From Anaerolineae bacterium (GTDB lineage: Bacteria; Chloroflexota; Anaerolineae; Caldilineales; Caldilineaceae), in contig JAUIHI010000025.1 of NCBI GenBank assembly GCA_030432295.1, positions 1 through 64,000 of the forward strand: 64,000 nucleotides of DNA, read 5' to 3'. Below the pieces are notes generated by a model. It was given only the letters and a program-made list of their open reading frames with translations. It did not search any database and was not told the DNA's origin. Each line of letters begins with the position of its first letter. The first letter of the stretch is position 1. The position numbers and the translations under genes were made by a program. Shown piece after piece: positions 8,034 through 16,642 of the stretch.

Positions 8034-10208
8034 ATGAATAAACAGACGCCCGCTTCGCCAGCCGAAAACGAATTTCTTGCCCAGGTGCGCATCCCTGTCC
8101 AGGCGGTGATCATCGGTCTGGCTTTGGTTGGCGGGGTGATCGGGATGGCGGGCGGCACACCCCAGTACATCTCAGCCACGTTGCCGGTGGCCCTGTTGAT
8201 CCTTGCGATGGCGGGAGCGGCCTGGCTGCTGGCTGGCTGGAGACGGGACGCGGGCGCGTGGGCTGTCCTGGCCGGTCTGGTGGTGACCGTCCTGCTTCTG
8301 CGCTTCCATCTGCAACTGGGCGGCGCGTCGGTGCTGCTGGCAGTCCCGGCCACCCTCGGCCTGCTGCTGCTGGGACACCGACTGGGAACAGGTATCGCAG
8401 CCATCTGCTCGCTTCTGGTCGGCTGGCTGTGGACAACGGGCCAACTTCCCTTTCTCGAAATGGCTCTGGCTTTGGCACTGGTCTGGTCCCTGGCCCTGGT
8501 CTATTGGGTCATCTTTCGGTCAGTTGCCCAGTTGGTGGAGTGGTCCCTGACCCACTACGCAGGTGCGCAGACCGCGCTGGACGAGGCGCGGGCCAGTCGG
8601 GGGCAACTCCACCAAACCCTGGACGATCTGGCCCACGCCAACCGCCAGTTGGGGCTGATGAACCGACGGCTGGCCGCGGCTCAGATGGCCGCGGAGGAGG
8701 CCCACAAGACCAAAGCCGCCTTTGTGGCCAATGTCAGCCACGAATTCCGCACCCCCCTCAATATGATTATCGGCCTCTCGGACCTGCTCATCGAGGCCCC
8801 CCACGTCTACGGATCCCAACTGCCCAGCGAACTGCTGGAAGATTTGGAGATTGTGCGGCGCAACACCCAGCACCTGCTGGCGATGGTCAACGATGTGCTG
8901 GATTTGAGCCAGATTGAGGCCAATCGACTGGCCCTGCACCGGGAACGGGTGGGCCTGGCCGAAGTGGTGGAGCGGGCCGCCGAGGTGGTGCGCCCATTGC
9001 TGATCAAAAAAGGGGTGGAACTGCGGTTGGACCTGCCGCCCGACTTGCCCCCAGTCTATTGTGACGGCAACCGGGTGCGCCAGGTGCTGGTCAATCTGCT
9101 CAGCAACGCGGCCCGGCATACAGAGCAGGGCTGGGTCTCTGTGCAGGTCTCTGCCGATGAGCAGGCGGTGACTATCCGCGTGCAGGACACCGGGCCGGGA
9201 ATCTCATCCGAAGACGCTGCCCACATCTTTGAACCCTTCCATCGGGGCACATTTGGGGCGCGGCGCAACGAGAATGGTAGCGGCCTGGGCTTGAGCATCA
9301 GCAAGCAGTTTATTGAGATGCACGACGGCCAGATGTGGCTGGAAAGTCAGGTGGGCCAGGGCAGTGCATTCTTCTTCAGCCTGCCGGTCAATGCGCTCTC
9401 CTTGCCGGTTGACGGCGCAGAACGCTGGCTGCTGGAGGATTGGCGCTGGCACGAGCGGACCGAGCCAGCCCAATTGCCCCCCCAGAACTACCGGCCCCGG
9501 GTCGTCATCTGCGACGCCAATCCCGATCTCTACGACGCTTTTCGCCGCTTCAACGATCAGACCGAATATGTGCGGGCGGACACGCTGGAGGAAGTCAGCG
9601 GGGTGTTGGCGGAGTTTCCGGTGCAGACGCTGATCCTGAACGACGCCTCGCCCCGGATGCTGCTGGAAAGCATTTCGGATGCCCATCAGCGCTGGCCGGA
9701 ACTGCCGGTGATCGGGTGCAGTCTGCCGCCGCGACTGGGCCACGCTCTGGCCGCGGGCGCGTCGGGTCAACTGCTCAAGCCCATCACCCGGGCCGAATTG
9801 GCGGGTGTGGTCAGGCAGATCGGGCCGGGCACAGTGCTGGTGGTGGACGACGACGAGGACACCCGGCGGCTCTTTGCCCGGATGCTGGTGGCGATTGACG
9901 AAAAGCTGCGGGTAATTACGGCCCCGAATGGCGAGGAGGGGCTGGCGCTGATGCGCTCCGAGCAGCCGGAGTTGGTGCTGCTGGATGTGATGTTGCCGGA
10001 TATGGATGGCTGGCAGGTGTTGGCGGCCAAAGCACAGGACGACGGCCTGCGCCCCATTCCCGTCTTTCTGCTCTCGGCCCAGGACCCCGGCGACGAACCC
10101 CTCTCCAGCCAGATTATCGTTGCCGCGGCGGGCGAGCGCACACCCTTCTACAAACTTTTGCGCTGCGCCGAAGTCATTCCCCTGATTCTGAACCAAGCGG
10201 ACGTGTAG
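8034..10208 (+). CDS. Hybrid sensor histidine kinase with C-terminal receiver domains
   Basis: The 724-residue protein has an N-terminal membrane region of about six short helices (residues 20-165), a coiled-coil stretch (175-225), then a HisKA domain with phospho-acceptor His236 in 'NVSHEFRTPLNMIIG'. The HATPase_c domain has N-box 'NLLSNAARH', G1 'DTGPGI' and G2 'GSGLGLSI'. A degenerate receiver (about residues 490-595, lacking a clear Asp pocket) is followed by a canonical receiver (600-720) with acidic pocket 'VVDDDEDT' and phospho-acceptor Asp651 in 'LLDVMLPDMDGW'. No periplasmic sensor domain is visible, so the stimulus may be sensed within the membrane. The TAG stop is the start of a dispersed repeat. 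It converges on another receiver protein, a likely partner. Confidence 0.92.
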   Translation: MNKQTPASPAENEFLAQVRIPVQAVIIGLALVGGVIGMAGGTPQYISATLPVALLILAMAGAAWLLAGWRRDAGAWAVLAGLVVTVLLLRFHLQLGGASVLLAVPATLGLLLLGHRLGTGIAAICSLLVGWLWTTGQLPFLEMALALALVWSLALVYWVIFRSVAQLVEWSLTHYAGAQTALDEARASRGQLHQTLDDLAHANRQLGLMNRRLAAAQMAAEEAHKTKAAFVANVSHEFRTPLNMIIGLSDLLIEAPHVYGSQLPSELLEDLEIVRRNTQHLLAMVNDVLDLSQIEANRLALHRERVGLAEVVERAAEVVRPLLIKKGVELRLDLPPDLPPVYCDGNRVRQVLVNLLSNAARHTEQGWVSVQVSADEQAVTIRVQDTGPGISSEDAAHIFEPFHRGTFGARRNENGSGLGLSISKQFIEMHDGQMWLESQVGQGSAFFFSLPVNALSLPVDGAERWLLEDWRWHERTEPAQLPPQNYRPRVVICDANPDLYDAFRRFNDQTEYVRADTLEEVSGVLAEFPVQTLILNDASPRMLLESISDAHQRWPELPVIGCSLPPRLGHALAAGASGQLLKPITRAELAGVVRQIGPGTVLVVDDDEDTRRLFARMLVAIDEKLRVITAPNGEEGLALMRSEQPELVLLDVMLPDMDGWQVLAAKAQDDGLRPIPVFLLSAQDPGDEPLSSQIIVAAAGERTPFYKLLRCAEVIPLILNQADV

Positions 10209-10229
10209 GGGCGCTGCTTGCTGCGCCCG
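10205..10229. repeat. 25-base dispersed repeat overlapping the kinase stop codon
   Basis: These 25 bases, beginning 'gtaggggcgctgcttgctg', are identical to each arm of the palindrome at 47210-47266. The TAG stop of the histidine kinase (10206-10208) is inside the repeat. Only one arm is present here. Confidence 0.8.
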
Positions 10230-10321
10230 TTTTATCTCTCGAATTGTTCCAATTGTCGAGGGGTGAGCACGCCCACGTGCGGCTTGGATCGGCACGAGGG
10301 CGTGCCTACTCCTCCGTCTAT

Positions 10322-11512
10322 TTATGGATTCAACGCGTCGTTCAGTGCTTGCAGCAGACTGCTGCGGCCTACGGGTTTGCGGATATAGCCGGTTGCGCCC
10401 AGAGCGCGGGCCAGGGCCTCCTCCTGGATCACCGAGCAGACCAGAATGGGCAGCCGTCGGCCCAGGGGATGCTGGCGCAATTGGGCGAGCAGTTCCCAGC
10501 CATCCACACTGGGCAGCATCACATCCAGCACCACCGCGTCGGGCTGCACTTCTTCCATCTTCTCCAGTAGATTTTCGCCATCGGTCAGAGAGATAATCTG
10601 ATAGCGGGTGTTGGCAACAAAGCGGCGGTAGAAGTGGTGCAGGTCTTCGTTGTCATCCACCACCAGCACACGCAGAGGGGGTGCGGCGTCCAGACCCACT
10701 GTCAGACGGGTCTGATTCTCGCGCTGCTCGACGGTCAGGCTACCGTCGAATTGGCTGAGCAATTCTTGCAGCAGGGGGTCGTCGGGCAGATATTCGATGG
10801 GGGCCGGGCTGCCCGTCAGCCAGATTTGAACCTGCCCACGCGCCTGGGCCGCGTTGATGTCAATCTCTCCGCCTGTCAGATGGCGTGCCCATTCGGTGAT
10901 GGCCCGCACCAGCAGTTGGCGCAGACCCGTGGGCTGAACAGCCACAGCCAGTCCGCTTGGCTGCCCAGCCATTCCCAGCGCCACCCCGGACGAGTGCAGG
11001 ACCGGAGCCAGCAATTCCACTACCCGCTGGATGGTTTCCCCCACATCCGCGGTGACAGTCGGCGCGCCCTTTTGCAGCGCGGTCAATTCCTGGCGCAATT
11101 GGGCGGACCAGCCATCCGGGGGTGGCTCTGTGGGCGGCGCTGTGTGAGGCACTGGGGCCGGGTTGGCCGGTTCTTGCCAGAGCAGACGGGCCAATAGTTG
11201 CACCGCTTCGTTCTGCTCCCGGCGCAGATGGCGGGCGGTGATGTGGAGCTTTTCGGCGACGGCTTCCTGGGTTTCGCTGTAGACGTAGCGCTGGGTGAGC
11301 ACCTGGTAGAGCCGGTCGCTGCGGGCTGCGGCGGGTGTGTTGGGGTTGGGTTTGAGACGTTCGATGGCCTGGCGTAGGGCTTCGGACCAGTCGGCGGAGA
11401 GCGCAGGCAGACCCAATATCCGGTTGAGTTCTGCTGACGGCTGGAAGGAGGGATCGTTGAGGTGATTAAGCGCGCTCTGCAACGCATCCAAAAAGGTTTC
11501 GTAACCTGCCAT
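10322..11512 (-). CDS. Response regulator with N-terminal helix-turn-helix-like region and degenerate ATPase domain
   Basis: The 396-residue protein ends in a canonical receiver domain (about 275-396): acidic pocket 'VVDDNEDLHHF', phospho-acceptor Asp in 'AVVLDVMLPSVDGW' and Lys in 'GYIRKPVGR'. Residues 65-105 ('YSETQEAVAEKLHITARHL') look like a sigma70-region-4-type helix-turn-helix. Residues 140-265 resemble a worn histidine-kinase ATPase lobe ('LRQLLVRAITEWARHLTGG') without N, G1 or G2 boxes. It faces the hybrid kinase convergently, about 114 bases away, so a phosphorelay between them is plausible. The order output-then-receiver is the reverse of usual regulators. DNA binding is suggested by the HTH only. 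Confidence 0.75.
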   Translation of the reverse strand: MAGYETFLDALQSALNHLNDPSFQPSAELNRILGLPALSADWSEALRQAIERLKPNPNTPAAARSDRLYQVLTQRYVYSETQEAVAEKLHITARHLRREQNEAVQLLARLLWQEPANPAPVPHTAPPTEPPPDGWSAQLRQELTALQKGAPTVTADVGETIQRVVELLAPVLHSSGVALGMAGQPSGLAVAVQPTGLRQLLVRAITEWARHLTGGEIDINAAQARGQVQIWLTGSPAPIEYLPDDPLLQELLSQFDGSLTVEQRENQTRLTVGLDAAPPLRVLVVDDNEDLHHFYRRFVANTRYQIISLTDGENLLEKMEEVQPDAVVLDVMLPSVDGWELLAQLRQHPLGRRLPILVCSVIQEEALARALGATGYIRKPVGRSSLLQALNDALNP

Positions 11513-11712
11513 GTCCGCTTTATGTCCGTTCCTTGTCCTTGTCCGTCATCGGTTTTGTCGGTATACTTTTTCTTACACCTCGCGCCATTGTAGCACGCTG
11601 CAATTGGGTGGTCAATCTCCCACAAGATTAGCATCCAACCCGGCGCATACCGTTTCCCAATTGATTCCTTTGCATTTTCTTCACCCTTCAACCGTGCAGG
11701 AGTTCGAGCCTA
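11513..11712. other. Divergent intergenic region
   Basis: About 200 bases separate the response-regulator gene (minus) from the dehydratase operon (plus). It is less GC-rich than the genes and must carry both promoters. I could not place a convincing -35/-10 pair or operator. Confidence 0.4.
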
Positions 11713-12972
11713 ATGGCTGAAAAACCGGTTTCTGGCAGTTTCACCCACCTGCTCGAAGGTGTCGCCCGCGAACCACTTCGGATCACCGATGTCAAGACAA
11801 CCCGGCTGACACACCAACCCACGGACGGCAGGTATGTCCACGAGTGTGGCCCGGTAGTGCTGACCAAATATGACATCGCAGTCGTGGAAGTCTTCACGGA
11901 TCAGGGGCTGGTGGGAATCGGACCGGCCAATGTCAGCGACTCGGACGACTACAGCCATCTGATCGGCCAGAACCCTTTCGATGTGGAGTTGCTGGGACTC
12001 TCTCCCGGGCTGGATGTAGCCTGCTGGGACCTGATCGGCAAAGCCACGGGCAAGCCTGTCTATCAACTGCTGGCGACGGACAACGAGCCGAATCCCCGTG
12101 TCCACGTCTACGCCAGCGGCGGCGTGCACTGGACCTATTACGATAAAGGCGACGGCCAACCCTACGGCGTGGACGCGCTGATCGAAGAGGCCCTGCGCTA
12201 CAAGTCGATGGGCTTCGATACCTTCAAATGGCGGCCCGGCACAGATTGGGAAGAGGCGGGTATCAATCCGCAAAAGTTGGGCGAGATTTGCCGTCAACTG
12301 CGCGAGGCTATTGGCGCGGATTTTGACTTGGGGCTGGAGAAGAAGGGCTACGATTCCTGGACGCTGGAAGAGTGTCTGGAAATGGCCCCCATCATCAACG
12401 ATTTGGGTTTCCTCTTTTTCGAGCAGCCAATGGGCGACGAAGGCCCGGCCCAGTTCGATGATTATCGGCGCATCAAAGAATTGATGCCGAATGTGATGCT
12501 CTGGGGCGGTGAACGTTTCCGCTCTTTGGCTGAGGCCCGCCCCTGGCTGCGGGAACACATCTACGACGCGGTGCAGACCGACGCCTACTACATCGGCCTG
12601 ACCGCCAACTGGTATATGGCCCGCGCCGCGGCTTTCTACGGCGTCAAGCAGGTTCCCCACAATTGGAGTTCCAGCCTGGGCACAATGTGCAACACCCATC
12701 TGGTGGCGGCTGTGCCCAACGGCCATATGTGCGAATTCTTTCTCTACGACAATCCCTTCCGGGACGGGCTTTTCACAGAACCCTACCGCCCGGTGAATGG
12801 CTATATCACCCTTTCCGACAGACCCGGTTTTGGCATGGAACTGCTGCCCGATCTGGAAAAGAGATTCCCCTATCGTCCTGGCCCGATGGTCCAACCCAAT
12901 CCCCGTTTTCCCCACGCCCTGGCCAGAGCACAGGCGCGGGAAGCAGAGGTGCGAGCGCGTTATGCAAGCTAA
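11713..12972 (+). CDS. Enolase-superfamily sugar-acid dehydratase-like protein (mandelate racemase / muconate-lactonising family)
   Basis: The 419-residue protein has the capping domain (20-130) followed by the TIM barrel. Visible active-site elements are the K-x-R motif 'TFKWRPG', metal-ligand glutamates in 'FFEQPMG' and 'WGGERF', and the barrel-end His in 'VPHNWSSS'. At the position of the first metal ligand, usually Asp in 'DxN', the sequence reads 'LGLEKKG', so Glu would have to replace Asp. Family members dehydrate sugar acids (galactonate, mannonate, gluconate and others) or racemise; the substrate cannot be read here. It opens an operon with an ABC importer: its last 11 bases overlap the permease gene start. 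Confidence 0.8.
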   Translation: MAEKPVSGSFTHLLEGVAREPLRITDVKTTRLTHQPTDGRYVHECGPVVLTKYDIAVVEVFTDQGLVGIGPANVSDSDDYSHLIGQNPFDVELLGLSPGLDVACWDLIGKATGKPVYQLLATDNEPNPRVHVYASGGVHWTYYDKGDGQPYGVDALIEEALRYKSMGFDTFKWRPGTDWEEAGINPQKLGEICRQLREAIGADFDLGLEKKGYDSWTLEECLEMAPIINDLGFLFFEQPMGDEGPAQFDDYRRIKELMPNVMLWGGERFRSLAEARPWLREHIYDAVQTDAYYIGLTANWYMARAAAFYGVKQVPHNWSSSLGTMCNTHLVAAVPNGHMCEFFLYDNPFRDGLFTEPYRPVNGYITLSDRPGFGMELLPDLEKRFPYRPGPMVQPNPRFPHALARAQAREAEVRARYAS

Positions 12973-13930
12973 TAATTTGAAATCACCTGCTACAAAGAGC
13001 GGCTTTTTTTCTCGCTGGATAGGCGGTCAGCGGGCCTGGGAGACGAATCTCAGTCTGCTGACGATGGCCCTGCCCGGCATTCTCCTGCTCTTTGTCTTCG
13101 CCTATCTGCCCATGTTTGGGATTATCATCGCCTTCAAAGATTATCGCTTTGTAGACGGAATTCTGGGCAGCGCGTGGGTAGGGATGGAGAATTTCCGCTT
13201 TCTCTTTGGCACAGACACAGCCTTTCGCATCACCCGCAATACACTGGTGATGAACAGTATCTTTATTGCCACGACGACAATCGGCGCGCTGCTGGTGGCG
13301 ATTCTGATGAACGAAGTCTACCAGAGCCGAATGAGCAAGTATTACCAGACGATGCTCTTCTTCCCCTATTTTATTTCGTGGGTCATCGCCAGCTATTTTG
13401 TCTTTGCTTTCCTCAACGGCAGCACGGGGCTGGCCAATCAGATTATCGAGCGCTTCGGCGGTGATCCCCCGTCCTGGTATCGCACGCCAGAAGCCTGGCC
13501 GCTGGTGCTGACGGTGGCCCACATCTGGAACAGCATCGGCTTCAGCAGTATCGTCTATCTGGCGGGCATTCTGGGCATATCGCCGGAGCTTTTCGAGGCG
13601 GCCAAGATCGACGGCGCGGGGAAAGCTGCCCAGATCCGCTACATTACCCTGCCGATGCTCTACCCGCTGATTATCATTCTGGTCCTGCTGGCGATTGGCC
13701 GCATCTTCCACGCCGACTTTGGCCTCTTCTTCTTTGTGCCCAGGGACACGCCAATGCTCTACAGCACAACGGATGTGATCGACACATTTGTCTACCGTTC
13801 GTTGGTGCAGTTGGGCAATATCAGTATGGCCGCGGCGGCTGGTTTCTACCAATCGACAGTGGGCTTTGTGCTGGTGATTACAGCCAACTGGGTTGTGCGG
13901 CGCATCAATCGGGACTATTCGTTGTTTTAG
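12962..13930 (+). CDS. Carbohydrate ABC transporter permease, LplB family
   Basis: The 322-residue protein starts at ATG 12962, overlapping the upstream gene by 11 bases; the frame is open further upstream but that part lies inside the dehydratase gene. There are six predicted helices. The EAA loop that contacts the ATPase is 'EAAKIDGAGKAAQIRYITLP'. The opening 'GILLLFVFAYLPMFGIIIAF' is characteristic of LplB-type permeases for oligosaccharides or sugar acids. It pairs with the next permease and the lipoprotein. No ATPase gene is present in the cluster, so a shared MsmX-like ATPase elsewhere is expected. Confidence 0.9.
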   Translation: MQANNLKSPATKSGFFSRWIGGQRAWETNLSLLTMALPGILLLFVFAYLPMFGIIIAFKDYRFVDGILGSAWVGMENFRFLFGTDTAFRITRNTLVMNSIFIATTTIGALLVAILMNEVYQSRMSKYYQTMLFFPYFISWVIASYFVFAFLNGSTGLANQIIERFGGDPPSWYRTPEAWPLVLTVAHIWNSIGFSSIVYLAGILGISPELFEAAKIDGAGKAAQIRYITLPMLYPLIIILVLLAIGRIFHADFGLFFFVPRDTPMLYSTTDVIDTFVYRSLVQLGNISMAAAAGFYQSTVGFVLVITANWVVRRINRDYSLF

Positions 13931-13942
13931 AGAGAGAACCCA

Positions 13943-14851
13943 ATGACTACTACCACACAGCGAAGGTCCCGCCCCTGGAATCGTTACCGGACACAGGCGT
14001 GGCTGGGCAAAGCATTCGTCCACGCCATTCTGATTGTGCTCGGTCTGGCCTGTCTGATTCCGATGATGTTGGTCATCTCAATCTCCCTGTCGGATGAATT
14101 GGCACTGGTCAAATCGGGCTACCAACTCTATCCCGTCGGTTTCACGACCGCTGCCTACGATTACATCTTGCAGCAGCCGGGCCAGATGTTGCAGGCCTAT
14201 GCCGTGACCGGGCTGGTGACGATTCTCGGCACGGGCTTTGGGCTGCTCTTTTCGTCGATGCTGGCCTGGCCCCTGGCCCGCCAGGACTTTCGCCTGCGGG
14301 GACCGCTTTCGTTTTACGTCTTTTTTACCCTGCTTTTCAGCGGCGGAATGGTTCCCTTCTATATTCTCGTCACCCGCTATCTGGGGCTGAAGGACAATAT
14401 TCTGGCCCTCATTCTGCCCTATCTGGTCACGGCCTGGTATGTGCTGATCCTGCGCACCTCCTTCGCCCAATTGCCCACAGAACTGCTGGACGCGGCCCGC
14501 ATCGACGGCGCGGGGGAGTGGCGCATATTCTTTCGGATAGTGATGCCCCTTTCCAAACCTGTGCTGGCGACAATCGGACTCTTCTACGTTCTGCGCTATT
14601 GGAACGATTGGTTTCTGGCCCTGCTTTTTATCAACGATTCTGTACTTTATCCGCTCCAATATCTGCTCTATGTGTTGATGCGCAATATCTCGTTTCTGGC
14701 CTCCAATCCCCAGACAACAGGTGTGCCAATCCCCACCCAATCGGCGCGTATGGCCCTGGCTGTGCTCGCCTTTGGACCCGCTCTCTTTACCTTTCTACTC
14801 TTGCAGAAGTACTTTGTGCGTGGCATTACCATCGGCGGACTGAAGGGATAA
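13943..14851 (+). CDS. Carbohydrate ABC transporter permease, YtcP/AraQ family
   Basis: The 302-residue membrane protein has six predicted helices and the EAA motif in 'LLDAARIDGAGEWRIFFRIV'. The ending 'LLQKYFVRGITIGGLKG' is the standard tail of YtcP/AraQ-type permeases, in which 'GxxxGxxKG' closes the protein. It starts 12 bases after the previous permease ('agagagaaccc' as likely ribosome site) and forms the second half of a heterodimeric channel. Confidence 0.92.
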   Translation: MTTTTQRRSRPWNRYRTQAWLGKAFVHAILIVLGLACLIPMMLVISISLSDELALVKSGYQLYPVGFTTAAYDYILQQPGQMLQAYAVTGLVTILGTGFGLLFSSMLAWPLARQDFRLRGPLSFYVFFTLLFSGGMVPFYILVTRYLGLKDNILALILPYLVTAWYVLILRTSFAQLPTELLDAARIDGAGEWRIFFRIVMPLSKPVLATIGLFYVLRYWNDWFLALLFINDSVLYPLQYLLYVLMRNISFLASNPQTTGVPIPTQSARMALAVLAFGPALFTFLLLQKYFVRGITIGGLKG

Positions 14852-14935
14852 CAATGTGACAAAGCTAAGGGGGATTCGTCATTCACTCCACCCCTTTGCT
14901 TTGTCATCCTGGCATCCCACCTACCCCATTTCATC

Positions 14936-14941
14936 AGGAGG
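14936..14941 (+). promoter_or_regulatory. Ribosome binding site that fixes the lipoprotein start
   Basis: 'aggagg' lies seven bases before ATG 14949. The frame is open from 14856, but only the 14949 start gives a signal peptide with a lipobox. Confidence 0.85.
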
Positions 14942-14948
14942 AAATCGT

Positions 14949-16493
14949 ATGCAAAAGAACCGTCTCCATTCCATTCTGGCTGTGCTGCTCGTGGCGGCCC
15001 TATTCCTGGGCGCGTGTCCAGCCCCAGCATCTCCGGCGCCCGCAGCCGAATCTGGCGCAGGGGAAGCCACGGCTGCGCCGGCTGGCGATCTGGTCCCCGT
15101 TACCTACACCTACGCGAGTCGCGGTGTCCCCGCGGACCTGGCCGAGGTGCAGGCGGCGATGAATGAGATTCTCAACGCCAAAATCGGCGTGAATCTCTCA
15201 CTGGAGCCGATTGATTTCGGTGCCTACAACGACAAAATGCAGTTGCGCCTGGCCGCTGGCGAAGAGTGTGATGTGATGTTTACCGCGCCCTGGACCAACA
15301 GCTACGCCAACAATGTGGCCAACGGCGTCCTGATGCCTCTGGACGATCTGCTGCTGGAACACGCGCCCGGCCTGTGGGCCAGTATGCCCGAAACCACCTG
15401 GGAAGCGGCCCGTGTCAACGGCAAAATCTACGGCGTCATCAACCAGCAGATCTTCCCCAAGCCCTGGGGCGTGAATGTGCGTAAGGATATGTTGGAAAAG
15501 TACAACTTCAGCCTGGACGACGTGACCCGCTGGGAGGATATGGAACCCTTCCTGCAGGCTGTGCTGGAAGGCGAAGGCATTACACCCGTCTATGCCAACG
15601 TCGATGGCCAGGCCAATCTGTGGCGCAGCCAATACTGGGGCTATGACGGGTTGGATGACGGCATTGGCTTCATCGGTATCAAAGCCAACGACGAATCCTT
15701 GACTGTCATCAACTTCCTGGATACGGTTGAGTACGAAGAATCGGCTCGGCTGACCCAGAAATGGTACGACGCTGGCTACTTCCCGCAAGAACTGCCCCAG
15801 GCCGACGAAGCCGATGCAATGTTCCGTGCCGGCCAGTTTGCCATGAGCTATCACGTGGAAAAGCCCGGCAATGATGTGGAAGCCGAGGCCCGCTATGGCT
15901 GGGAATTCGTCAGCAAAAACCTGACCGATCCGCTGATCCTGGACACCAGCGGCGCCACAGCCACCCTCAGCGCCATCTGCAAGTCTTCCAAGAATCCTGA
16001 GAAGGCGATGGAATTCCTGGATGAACTCAACACCAATGTGGAACTCTATAACCTGCTTGCCCACGGCATCGAAGGCAAACATTGGGTGTGGGTGGACGAA
16101 GGCAATAAAGTGCTCGGCTTCCCCGAAGGGATGACGAATGCCACCAGCGGCTACGATCCCAACACCGACTGGGAGTTTGGCAACCAATTCAACGGCTACT
16201 ATCGGGATGCCAAGCAGGTGGGCGCCTGGGAGAAGACCGCTGAAATGAACGACACTGCCTTCCCGTCGGAAGCCCTGGGCTTTGTGGTGGATCGCACACC
16301 CATCCAGACCGAAATCGCTCAGACCACCGCGGTGTGGACAGAAGTGGTGGAACCCATCGCCAACGGTTGGGTAAGCTGGGATGAGGCCGCGGCCGACGCC
16401 AAGGAACGGCTCGACGCAGCCGGCGCGCAGGTTATCATCGACGAAGTGCAGCGCCAATTGAACGACTGGGCTGCCACCAACAAGACGAAGTAG
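14949..16493 (+). CDS. ABC transporter substrate-binding lipoprotein (extracellular solute-binding family 1)
   Basis: The 514-residue protein starts at ATG 14949 with a lipoprotein signal peptide 'LAVLLVAALFLGAC', whose lipobox Cys is at about residue 23. A low-complexity Ala/Pro linker follows, then a type 1 extracellular solute-binding fold with 'LRLAAGEECDVMFT' near the N-terminus. Length and order resemble LipO/YtcQ-type proteins that work with LplB/YtcP permeases. It would be anchored outside the membrane and capture an oligosaccharide or sugar acid. It is the last gene of the uptake operon, followed by a strong hairpin. Confidence 0.92.
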   Translation: MQKNRLHSILAVLLVAALFLGACPAPASPAPAAESGAGEATAAPAGDLVPVTYTYASRGVPADLAEVQAAMNEILNAKIGVNLSLEPIDFGAYNDKMQLRLAAGEECDVMFTAPWTNSYANNVANGVLMPLDDLLLEHAPGLWASMPETTWEAARVNGKIYGVINQQIFPKPWGVNVRKDMLEKYNFSLDDVTRWEDMEPFLQAVLEGEGITPVYANVDGQANLWRSQYWGYDGLDDGIGFIGIKANDESLTVINFLDTVEYEESARLTQKWYDAGYFPQELPQADEADAMFRAGQFAMSYHVEKPGNDVEAEARYGWEFVSKNLTDPLILDTSGATATLSAICKSSKNPEKAMEFLDELNTNVELYNLLAHGIEGKHWVWVDEGNKVLGFPEGMTNATSGYDPNTDWEFGNQFNGYYRDAKQVGAWEKTAEMNDTAFPSEALGFVVDRTPIQTEIAQTTAVWTEVVEPIANGWVSWDEAAADAKERLDAAGAQVIIDEVQRQLNDWAATNKTK

Positions 16494-16503
16494 TCTCTTA
16501 TCC

Positions 16504-16538
16504 CACCATCCGGGAAGCCACCGGTTTCCCGGATGGTG
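16504..16538 (+). terminator. Hairpin after the ABC operon
   Basis: A perfect 13-base stem 'caccatccgggaa' / 'ttcccggatggtg' starts 10 bases after the lipoprotein stop. No T-run follows, so this may be a processing or stability hairpin rather than a classical intrinsic terminator. Confidence 0.6.
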
Positions 16539-16551
16539 AATGCTCGACAAA

Positions 16552-16597
16552 AGACCGCCGATAGGAGAAGTTCCCCCACTTCCCCTATCGGCGGTCT
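16552..16597. repeat. Second hairpin upstream of the SDR gene
   Basis: Arms 'agaccgccgatagg' and 'cctatcggcggtct' form a perfect 14-base stem with an 18-base loop. It lies 45 bases before the SDR start. It may terminate readthrough from the transporter operon. Confidence 0.6.
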
Positions 16598-16642
16598 ACC
16601 TTTGCAGAATAGACACCCAAAGAACAGAAAGAACCCCAAATA

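Noticed and set aside
12797-12961. Upstream start for the LplB-type permease
   Set aside because: The 55 extra residues are out-of-frame dehydratase sequence without a signal or membrane segment.
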